A program made the position numbers and the translations under genes. 64,000 nt of DNA from Notospermus geniculatus (taxonomy: Eukaryota; Nemertea; Pilidiophora; Heteronemertea; Lineidae): contig NMRB01000187.1 of the NCBI GenBank assembly GCA_002633025.1, forward strand, positions 205,295 through 269,294. The letters run 5' to 3'. Positions within the stretch are counted from its first letter, which is position 1, and each line of letters begins with the position of its first letter. Positions 51,701-63,700 of this stretch are shown here, in pieces. The notes under the pieces are model-generated. The model saw only the letters and a program-made list of their open reading frames with translations, had not been told where the DNA came from and did no database searches.

Positions 51701-54700
51701 GACCCGGTCATTGATCATCTTAAATGATTAACGCACTGGGAGTGTGCTGTTTGGTACTACGCTCTACTGGGATAAACTAAAGAGCTGAATGATTGCATAT
51801 TTTATGGTAGTTGATCTGGTGATCACTGAAGTATCTCTGGTTGTTTTATGGGTAGGGTCAGTGGTCAATGTCTGCTGCCAATGGGGTTGATAAATTGACA
51901 TCTGAACCCATTGTTTGGTGTCATATTGTATGGCTTCTGAACCCATTGTATGGTGTCCTATTGTATGGATTCTGAAGCCATTGTATGGAGTCCTATTGTA
52001 TGGATTCTGTGGCCATTGTATGGAGTCCTATTGTATGGATTCTGTTGCCATTGTATGGAGTCCTATTGTATGGCTTCTATGGCCATTGTATGGTGTCCTA
52101 TTATATGGCTTCTGAGGCCATGGTTAGGCATCATATTGTATGGCTTCTGAAGCCTATGGTGTCAAAATGTATAGCTTCTGAAGCCATTGTATGGTGTCAT
52201 ATTGTATGGCTTGGCCGATTCCAAGATCAGAATAACATTGAGCAGTAGCAAGTGGGTGTCAGTTGTTGGCATCTGAAGTCATAATGGTATCAAGTGATTG
52301 CTACAGAGTGACACCCACCTGCAGCAAATTTGCTGGATGCAGTCTGTTAGCATTAACACTGGCACTTGGCTTCTAAATTGCCAGGAGATGTCCATGTTTT
52401 GGTCACTGAGTGACTGAGCTTTTTACATGAAGTCATGCGTTGTAATTACTAAAGTGCTGTTCTCATCTGACTGTTTCTTTCTGCCTCCAGCCTTCAGCTG
52501 TTGATGCCCACAGAGGCTGCACAAATGCTTCTCTCTGGCACTGCACTTGTTTGGTGAGAGATTTGTACTGGATGGAAATGACCTGATATTGTGAATGTTT
52601 CACGGTTCTCTTGCCTCGGGCAATACATGACCATTGACAGACCACAGAATCAATATGAATGTGATTCCATCCATACTTGATGCCTCATCAGTGTAGTCAT
52701 GTCCCTTCATCCTCTGGAATCCTCTTATAACTGGTTGGAAAAACATCCAAGCTTCTAAAACATGATCAGCTAGAAGACCTTCAGCAAATTCTCAATCCTA
52801 AAGTTTGTTTCATATGGCTTCTGAAATGCTTTTGTCTCGTTACAATTGATTCAAGAGAGAATCTTCTTCGTTATCAATCATGGTGTCGATTCTGATGGAA
52901 CAAAGTGGTGTCAGATATTGCCAAGATTGCGCTGACGTCAAGACGGTAAGGATGGTGACAAAGTCGGTTTGTAATTCTCAGGTTGAGAATTGTCAGATGG
53001 CTCTAATGTGAATGGAGATTGAATTGAATGAATCGTCAATGCGCTGGAGATGGCCGCCGAGGACAAAATGATGACCGATCCGATCTTTCACATGTGAGAG
53101 TCTGAATTGACGTCGATTTGGTTATCGATTGTAGACACATGGTTTTGTTGCTGTCTGATGAGGGGATCACAGTCCCGTGGTGGAGCTAGCAGAACAGTGT
53201 CAGACTTCTATCGAGTAGTTGATCTTCAGAGTTGAAGCTCCAGTTTGAAGACCATAACTTGAGTACGTGAATCCTTTGTCAGGCTGACAGTGAAAAATAT
53301 GTTGCCCGCTTATGGACAATAGTTTATGCACTCTGTAAAGTTATGAAAGTTTTGTGAATAAGGTCACTCAGCCGCAACACCAAATGTGGCCGTACGTGTA
53401 AAGCCACTGATAAGGATCATCAAATGATGCCTCAAGGGTTAAAGGAGATGTTTCCATTTTGTATCACCTCATCCCTGCTGCAGCAACCATCCATCATCCA
53501 CCTTGGGCGCCCAGGAAATAGCGTTGATGTGGATCAAATTGGTAATAGCGTAGAGAAGATTACCTCGCCTGATCACCCGATATCATGGCCGGGTGGGAAA
53601 TACCCCCAGACAACAATCATGGAGGAATAATGGCATCAGGCTCGACAAATTATTCCAAGATGGTTTTTCTGGATGTTGGTTACATGCACTGCGGGGTTTG
53701 TGTGGGTGCTGGCCCTGAACGTGGTGACTTCTTATCTAGAGTCAGTAAGCAAACCAGTGGACCTTCTGGTGTTAGGCCTACTGGTGTTCCGTCTTCAATC
53801 AGAAGATCTGTCATCAAACTGCTTCAGGGAGGGTTCATCCTCTTAACGACTTTAGTGATGCTGTGTCCTGCTATATTTGAGAACAGGGTCCCTTTAAGAC
53901 TGATAGGATTAGTCGGCCTAATCGTTCGTCTCTGGCAGTGACACCTTGACAGATCACATTATGGGAAGTACATCTCGCGTGTCTCATCACCCAGACATTT
54001 ACACAAGCTGACAGTGCCTTATATGAGCGACAACCGCTTTTAAGTCATCATTGTGCATTAGGTGTAGGTCAAAGTGCGTTGCGTGATTGAAGTGATTTTG
54101 TCAGGATTTGAATGCCTCAAGTAGGATGGGATGACATCCCGGCAACAAGAACATCTTTCTCCATCCCATGGGTTCGAATCTGGTAGGAAGCGATGTCTTT
54201 TACCTTAGAAACTCGTTTCTATTTCATGTTTCTCCATCCCAGCATGTAATGGCCTCTTCAAGCTTGTCCCTCTTAAAAGTCGATTGATTCCATTTTCCCC
54301 TCATCAGAATACACAAGACATACATGTACTTCGTGAGCTGAGTGAGCTCATCAAGCACCCCTTCCAAAACAAGCCCAGATTCGCTCGGCTCCAAAAATGA
54401 CCCTCACTGCATCCATGCATAATCTTTTTCTGTTGAAGATGTTTCATCAACTGTGTTGTATTCCATGAATATGAAGAATTTTCATAGAGCTACAGTGTAT
54501 CTTTGACAGATAACTGTTCTGACCTCCCAAATTTTCTCTATTTGCAGGTGGTGACCTTGACCCAGATATTGAAAGTGCTCTCAAGGTCAAGTGGCAGGTC
54601 ATCATTGGTGACGAGTATGAGATTGTGGTGAGTAGACCCTGTCACTGTGTTACACCTCTATGTATTCTCTTCTTATGCTGTAACCGTACTGTCTTCCCCA

Positions 54701-57700
54701 CCTGACATAAGAAGCCATTCAACTCCTCAGCTCCAAATATGTGGCTAATCAAACCATCTACCATTGAAATTGGTGAATGATAGGCTATAAGGGGAGTGCA
54801 CAACTTCATTTTCAATTTCCTCCGTCTCCACCAAATTAAATTACGGAGCATTTCTGATCACGGTATGGTGAACCTTGTTCACCATGTAGTCTCCAGATAC
54901 TTCTTCAGTATTTATATGCAGCTTATAAAAACAGCGTAACGCCTGTCATGACGGGCTGTCTTATGGAATGATCCTGTCAGTGTCTATCACACTTCTTTTC
55001 ACCACATGTGCCTCCATACTTCATGGGCGCATCCGAAAGCGCTTTGCAGTCTGGGCAAGTGTGGGGAGGCCTTGCCGATGACAGACCATTGGTAGGTTTC
55101 AAATGCTGATCTGTCTGCTGTGCTCTTCCAAGTTTCAGACTGGGGTTCAGTTGACAGGTAATCCAATCCATACGGTGACATTCATTTCCCCTTGATTGTC
55201 CAGGCAAAACCAATGAATTGTATGCTATCCCGTCTGTCAACACTCATCAAATAAACAAGCTTTAATGAAAGTAAGATGATCCATCTTCCCATTGGCTGGT
55301 TTGGCCCGACCTTGAACGATATTTGCCATACATCATCTGCCATCAATGTACAGCCAATTGAGATCTTCTTCGTCTGGGATGGATTCTGACAGAAATTGTT
55401 GGGTAATGGCTTTAGTATTCTGTTCGGAGTCAAGGGTGTCCACCAATGTCCCTTGTCCATACATCTTCATTCCACAAATGAGATCATTTGGGGTAGAAGT
55501 GTTGGTACAGCAGGATCGTTTGGCCTTTGGCTTTCCTTCAGTGATCTCTGTTTAAACCCATTTGTCTTCATTGTGTCTGAGGTGATAAATGGGCCTTCAC
55601 CCCCACCAAGGGGCATCCAGCTCTTGCCCACAGACTCTACCTAATATCGAACACGCCGGAGTGGCATACCGGTAACATCAACTCAGTCACGGCTGAGGTA
55701 GTGGATTGAATTCTCAATCAGACCCACGCCTCTGCGTGGTAGAGTTGCAGCATCAGTATTTCGTGGGGTCTGGTTTCCTCCTGCATGACAAAGAATCCCC
55801 TGATAAGAAGAAGCTCCAATACTTGTTGCCACAGTCATTAGTCTCCGCCACGCCACGTAGTGGTCGAGCGGAGACTCTTGTGTTAGCTAGGAAACTTTCT
55901 CGGCCCAAACCAACCTCACACCAGGAGGCTTACGTGCCTATGCGTGTGTGCATTCTGCAGTGCTTCACGGGCTCCTTGCAGTGTCGTAATTTTATCACCA
56001 TATAACACGAAGTTTCGACGAAACTGTCTTTCAATAAAATATTCCGGTGTCAGGATTTGTGACTACTAGTATTCTTTCATTTCCACGTCGGGTGTATGTT
56101 GTTTAATTTATCCATGCTGATGTTTACGACGATGTTTTGCGCCACGACTGCCGTATGATCCCAGCCTGACAACATGCACATGCTAACGAACATGACCAAC
56201 ATCCAACTCGGCTAGGCCTATATCCGCCATGTCCTCGGCCCATATCCCCCATTTCCCGATCGGCATTCTGTTTTTTGGTAGGCCCTAACGAAACTGTCAT
56301 TCCTTTGGACATTTCGGCCACAAAAAGTAACTGTCCGAGGACATGGCGGGATGGGGATGGTGTCCGAGAATAGGACCGCCGTCACTGAAAAATCTATTCT
56401 CGGACACNTCAAGCTTGTCCCTCTTAAAAGTCGTTTGATTCCATTTTCCCCTCATCAGAATACACAAGACATACATGTACTTCGTGAGCTGAGTGAGCTC
56501 ATCAAGCACCCCTTCTAAAACAAGCGCAGATTCGCTCAGCTCCAAAAGTGACCCTCACTGCATCCATGTACATGTATTATCTTTTTCTGTTGAAGATGTT
56601 TCATCAACTGTGTTGTATTCCATGAGTATGAAGAATTTTCATGGAGCTGCAGTGTATCTTTGACAGATAACTGTTCTGACCTTCCAAATTTTCTCTATTT
56701 GCAGGTGGTGACCTTGACCCAGATATTGAAAGTGCTCTCAAGGTCAAATGGCAGGTCATCATTGGTGACGAATATGAGATTGTGGTGAGTAGACCCTATT
56801 ACTCTATTACACCTCTATGTATTCTCTACTTATGCTGTAACCATACTGTCTTCCCCACCTGACATAAGAAGCCATTCAACTCCTCAGCTCCAAATATGTG
56901 GCTAATCAAACCATCTACCATTGAAATTGGTGAATGATAGGCTATAAGGGGAGTGCACAACTTCATTTTCAATTTCCTCCGTCTCCACCAAATTAAATTA
57001 CGGAGCAGTTCTGATGATCACGGTATGGTGAATCTTGTTCACCATGTACTCTCCAGATACTTCTTCAGTTTTTATATGCTGCTTATAAAAACAGCATAAC
57101 GCCTGTCATGACGGGCCGTCTTATGGAATGATTCTGTCATGTGTCTGTCACACTTCTTTTCATCACATGTGCCTCCATACTTCATGGGCGCATCCGAAAA
57201 GCGCTTTGCAGTCTGGGCAAGTGTGGGGAGGCCTTGCAGCTGACAGACCATTGGTAGGTTTCAAATGCTGATCTGTCTGCTGTGCTCTTCCAAGTTTCAG
57301 ACTGGGGTTCAGTTGACAGGTAATCCAATCCATACGGTAACATTCATTTCCCCTTGATTGTCCAGGCAAAACCAATGAATTGTATGCTATCCCGTTTGTC
57401 AACACTCATCAAATAAACAAGCTTTAATGAAAGTAAGATGATCCATCTTCCCATTGGCTGGTTTGACCTGACTTGAACGATATTTGCCATACATCATCTG
57501 CCATCAATGTACAGCCAATTGAGATCTTCTTCGTCTGGGATGGATTCTGACAGAAATTGTTGGGTAATGGCTTTAGTATTCTGTTCGGAGTCAAGGGTGT
57601 CCACGAATGTCCCTTGTCCATACATCTTCATTCCACAAATGAGATCATTTGGGGTAGAAGTGTTGGTACAGCAGGATCGTTTGGCCTTTGGCTTTCCTTC

Positions 57701-60700
57701 AGTGATCTCTGTTTAAACCCATTTGTCTTCATTGCGTCTGAGGTGATGAATGGGCCTTCACCCACCAAGGGGCATCCAGCTCTTGCCCACAGACTCTACC
57801 TAATATCGAACACGCCGGAGTGGCATACCGGTAACATCAACTCAGTCACGGCTGAGGTAGTGGATTGAATTCTCAATCAGACCCACGCCTCTGCGTGGTA
57901 GAGTTGCAGCATCAGTATTTCGTGGGTTCTGGTTTCCTCCTGCATGACAAAAAATCCCCTGATAAGAAGAAGCTCCAATACTTGTTGCCACAGTCGTTTA
58001 TACTCTTGTAGCTCTGTATTCTTCATATACCCAATAACCTTCCAGTTGAACCCTCACTTGAAAACACTTCACATTGTTGGCAGAGCTAATAACGTCTTTT
58101 CGACGTTCAACACATGATTCAATATCATGCTTCATAAATTAAGCCGTGAAGTTGCAATTGATCCAGCCTCCTCTAGAACTGTCTTGAGACTCTCATTGCA
58201 TATTTCTCCACTCTTCTCCATACTTAAGTTTTACACTGTCACTTGCACGAAAGCCGACAAACACTTAGCATCTAAAATGCTATCAGGTCGACGGCACTTT
58301 GAAGAAGTCAAATTAGTTATTACCACTTTTCTTATGGGATTCNACATGCCACGCGTGGCGGAGACTCCAGAGTCTGCATGCAGACTCAACTGAACTCTAG
58401 TTTATACTCTTGTAGCTCTGTATTCTTCATATACCCAATAACGTTCCAGTTGAACCCTCACTTGAAAACACTTCACATTGTTGGCAGAGCTAATAACGTC
58501 TTTTCGACGTTCAACACATGATTCAATATCATGCTTCATAAATTAAGCCGTGAAGTTGCAATTGATCCAGCCTCCTCTAGAACTGTCTTGAGACTCTCAT
58601 TGCATATTTCTCAACTATTCTCCATACTTAAGTTTTACACTGTCACTTGCACGAAAGCCGACAAACACTTAGCATCTAAAATGCTATCAGGTCGACGGCA
58701 CTTTGAAGAAGTCAAATTAGTTATTACCACTTTTCTTATGGGATTCCCTTACACCGTGTGGCAAGCATCGTGATGTTGGTAGCTGCTGGCTGCAGGAGGA
58801 TCAAAAGTACACATTCCATTATCTTTGGCTTTGGAATGTAATTGTTCTTGAATCCTTAATGGATTTGCCGACGACTCATTTGTGGAGACATTTGAAGTGA
58901 AACAGTCTTGGAACGTGTGTTTTATTCTAACTTTCTAAGTGTCGATTTTTGTGCTGTGTATGCCAATTACAGGAGAGGTTGAGGTTTTTGCAGGTGCATT
59001 GGATTGTCTTTGTTGTCACAAGGGTTTGCTGATTCTTTCATTGATTTTACCTTTGAAGTTGTCTCTTGTGGTTGTGTCGCTATACTGAAGGGTAAATGGC
59101 ATCGAATGTTGCGTGAACCCATTTCAAAATGGGTTTTAGGTGAAGTGGGTATTAGGGGAAATGGGAGAAGGGGAAATGGGTGAAGTAGGTGAAATGGGTG
59201 TCAGGCAAAATGGGAGTACCAGGTAAGCGAAATAGGTGTTGATGAAATGGGAGTAGGCAGTTGGACGAAACATGGATTTGCTAATCTTCTTAATCCTTGT
59301 GTCATAGGTTGCTCAACTGTCCAAATTCCGTGAAGGTGGCGGCCTGGGGATCAGCTTAGAAGGTACTGTAGATGTAGAGAATGGCATTGAAGTCCGCCCA
59401 CATCACTATATCCGTTCAGTCCTCAAAGATGGTCCGGTCGGCATCAACGGCAAGATGCAGAGTGGGGATGAGCTGTTGGAGGTAGGTGTGACGATTTTAC
59501 CAAATATACATATATCTCGGAGGTAGTCTGGGCAGTCCCAAAGGATGCAATGGGGTGTTGAATACCGATTATCGGTACCCGGTAATCAAGGATAACCGAG
59601 GGAGTTGTGTCGAAGGGAGATTGGGAGACTTCCTAGGATTGCTTCTCTGTTGTCTCTTCTTGGAATTGCTCAGAATCCAGGATGCCTCCCTAACGGTATT
59701 CTCCTTAGGACTAGCATTGCATCTAGAGGTGCTGCTCTGCTCCTGCTAGTTGGATCCCTATGGGCATCTCACCCATAGAAAGCTATGGGCAGTCATTTCT
59801 GTCATTGGTCTCAGCATAAGCTGCGAGGAAACATTAATACTGAATTGCCCATAGAGACCTAACTCACACCACAAAACTCTCACATACATGTACTGCGCCA
59901 TTTAATGCACTGCCCGATTTTCCTTGCAGGTCAACGACAAAATCCTCTATGGCCTCAATCACGTGGAAGTGGTCACCATTCTGAAGGAGTTGCCGCAACA
60001 CGTTCGCGTTGTCTGTGCCAGACGTAAAACAGCTCAATCCGATGTTCTCTATGCAAATTCCAGTGATCCGTTCTTCCAATCTAACGCTGGGGACGAGGTT
60101 CCTTCAGCCATTGACGACACACCATTAACAGAACGCCTCGTCAAGGCAAAATCTGAACAGTCCTTATCCACAGCACTAGTGCCAGACTTTTCTCTCAATA
60201 AGAATAAATCTCGGTCATTAGAACCTCTCTCCGGCTTGGCGATGTGGAGTAGTGACGTTATTGTCATCGAGTTGCAGAAAGGTGATCGTGGCCTTGGATT
60301 CAGTATCCTGGACTATCAGGTATGAAGGGTTCTTGATGTTGCTGGTTGATTTGTGCGTGCTGTGGCTGCAGGTCTTGGTCTAACTGCATCAAGGTTGTGC
60401 TCCACAGGACAGTTTTCTTACGCAAGTTGGCTTTCTATAGGTAGCTTAACCATAGAAAGCTATGGGCAGTCGTTGGTATCATTAGCCTCGGCGTAAGCCA
60501 TAAGGAAACCAAAAATGGTGAATTGCCCATTGAGAGATGATTTGCAAAAGAAAACCTCATGTGCCATTAGCCTACAAATGAAGGAATAATTGAATGAATG
60601 ATTGATCAATTCTCAAAAATGCCTCTACCAACAAAGGCAGTGTGACCTGGGGCTGATGACCATCTCCGTCAGAAAAGATCTCTCATCTCTTGTTCACCAC

Positions 60701-63700
60701 TCGGAATTATTTTGTGGCATTTGGATTAATGGTGAGCATAATCATCTTCTAGTTTCAGGGCATGATGATCATAAAAAATATTCTTCTCTTTCCTTTAGGA
60801 TCCAATGAACCCTCAAGATACTGTGATAGTCATCCGTAGCTTAGTGCCGGCTGGGGTGGCACAGCTTGACGGTCGGCTCGTGCCAGGTGATCGGCTCATT
60901 TTCGTGAATGACACAAACGTGGAGAATGCAACCCTTGATCAGGCAGTCCAGGCTCTTAAAGGTACAGTGTCCTTCGTCGTTTTCTGCAGTTGTTCTTAGA
61001 GTGCATACAGTGATGAGGAAATACTTTGAAATTTGCATTTTATTTTCTTATCCATTCAGGTGCTGCACGGGGTACAGTCCGAATCGGCATAGCCAAGCCA
61101 CTCCCCCTCCCCGACAGCTTCCTAGGGGGTGATGAACAGGTGAGTTAGGGGCGATTGGGGTCAAAACATCTGCTCTAACAACCATTTTCAATATGCTGTA
61201 GTCTCCAAAGTTGTTGGAGTGAGTTTTCAACAGAAACAGATGGAAAATTAAGGAAACCACATCTTCAAAATGTTCGATTTGTTCAGGTACCATTGATAAT
61301 CACACTGATTTCTTTTGAAGTTCACTACAACAAGAATTCTACAGCACTATAAGTTTTGCCGAGTTCTTTCTTGATTGGGGTGGAGTTCTTAATCTAACTT
61401 ATGTCAACTACTTTGGGTCTGGACACATTCTTAATCTCTGATGTAGACATTTTGAAAAAGTTTAAAGGCTATTTCAGTTGGGTGTCCTCGTGTTTTGTGT
61501 GTGTGTGATGTGGTCTGTCCTGATGGGTCTCTGCAGTTCTAAAAGTGCCAGTGATCTTGCTTTTATCATGTGGTGTAGCATATTGTGAATTGAGACCCAT
61601 CTGTGTCTGTGTCACCCTGTATGGTCAGGTAAGTGAGTGAACTACTGAAGGACTCCACGCCGATGTTGGAATCCCACAATGCACTGGTAGGTCACATGAC
61701 ATGAGCTTGCGTGATGGACAAGTGGCATGTCTGGCGGGGACGTGTACTTGGGCATGAAATAAAAGGCGAAGTACAAAACTTGTCTTGTGGAGTTCCTTGT
61801 TTGTCTTCTTGTCCTGTATATTTACTGATGTGTTTGTTTGAACCTGTTGTCATTTCTTCATTCTGTGCATTTTACTGCATTACTTGTATTTTGTTTCATG
61901 TCATATTTCATGACAATCCATCTATATGCCACTCATGGCATGATACTAATAAAGTTTGCATGGCCGTTTTATTCATCTGATATGATTTCTTGGCCTGAAC
62001 TGCTGCCCTGACTTGTAACTCCTGTGAGAGTTGACAATGTAAGCTCAAACTGGACTAGTGGTGTCAAAACATTGGCCACAAACTTGACAAATCTGTTGTC
62101 CTCATCTATCTACCAATTGCATGTAGCCGAGACCTACAGCATCCACTATCTTCCTCATTTGCTTCAAGTCAAAACATCTTCCCAGACTGCTTTCAGTTCA
62201 GTTTCATTGTTCATTCTCCCCATATTGTACATGTATTTCTAGCACCACTTTCCTCCCCGGTGGCTCATAACCACCCCTAATATTGCCAACGAATTAAACC
62301 TGCATACACTTCTTAAAATACTCGACTTGAAACATTTGACACTAAGAACCTCTGGTTGAAAAGATGTCAATAATGCATTCGTTTAATGGCACTGTAAGCC
62401 CAACATCATTTTCATCCATACTTTTCTTAAAATTCATTAAAACTACTGCCTCCATCATTCTATGTGTACAAAGAACACTATGGTATATTTTCAATTACCG
62501 TAGAACATGGTGGAAAAAATCATTTGTGTAGAACTAGAAGATTCGTCTCTAGTTGAGATGAAAAACAATTTAATATGGGCTGGTTTTATCATGTGTAGTT
62601 CATGTATTGAAGATCAAAGTAAATACCTTTGTTATCTATTGGCAACAAATGTCTGTCTCCTGTAGTAAATTGTTTCGCTCCGCTAATTTTCCACTTTATT
62701 GGTCTTCAAATTTCATGTAAAGATGTCATACTTTGAAAGGAACTAGTTATTATGAATTGGTTCTGCGATGTTTGCAGAGAAAAGAAGCAATATTTGAGGA
62801 TGTTTTTCCTTCAGAATAGACAAATAAGATATGACGTGATCAGATGAGAAAGTCTTGTTTAATAATGGTGCCTCCCCGGTGTTCTGGCCGTTTTTTCGTG
62901 GCCTGGTATTGAATAAGTTGTTTTCTTTCATCATGATTGATTTCCCTCGGGGAGGCATAGTAATTTCTCCCGTTATGAGTAGTTACGTATAGAATTCTGA
63001 ATCTTAATAACGTGAGCTACAGTCACGTCAGAAAATTGATTTAAATTGTTTGCTGTCTTCGTACCATTTGTTGATTTGCTTCACCTCAGATGCTACAGGT
63101 TCAATTCCTGGCCAGCCCCATGTTGGCATGGCATCATTTGAACTACATGTACCGGTACCTGATTATCTTCAAACCTGTGGCTTTTGTTCTTGACTAATAA
63201 AAACTCTTGGCAAACGCTTTAGCTGCCGTTTATCTTAATACGGCAATCGTAGAATTTCACCCCTTGTGGTAAGGAGAGGGACTGAAGCTTTTCTCTCAGG
63301 TCTCCTGTTTCCCTCTGCATTGTATTAGATTACCCTTTATGATACGTAGAGATGTCTTCATACGTTTCATGATGCTATTAGTAGGCAGTTATGGACTGCA
63401 AGACATTGCACCCACCATATGTTTGATGAAGCCATGCCACTTCCTGGGAATGGGTTATATTCAGGCAAGTTATTTGTGGAGGACTGGCAGTAGAAGAGTA
63501 GATTCCATCCTAGTGATTTGATCTGGTGATGTCTTTTCCCTGTATAAAATTGTCCTGTACTTAGCTGCTGCTAGTTCGCTAGACACCAGTATCTTTCTCT
63601 TCCTGTGCACTTTGCTGCTCTTTTACCCTGACGCTTGAGTTGCTTTGATACCGCAGATACCAAGAATCTTTCCCGGCTTCCCAGATTTCTTCACATCAAA

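Larger units (their letters stand above)
38963..54547. other. Intron, 15.6 kb, repeat-rich
   Basis: No exon of this gene seen. In order it holds a long palindrome (39701-39825), a SINE with a second hairpin (40083-40260), the two 3.95-kb direct repeats with the retroelement between them (40821-51495), a 35-bp minisatellite (51902-52212), about 1.9 kb with nothing recognisable (52260-54150), and a plus-strand SINE (54160-54235). Confidence 0.8.

Noticed and set aside
51915-52248. Trp/Tyr/Cys-rich open frames
   Set aside because: They arise from the 35-bp minisatellite read in three registers.
61629-61688. Possible exon between exons 13 and 14 ([17 protein letters not shown])
   Set aside because: The required phase 0 meets a stop codon at once; it is open only in a phase that does not fit exon 13.
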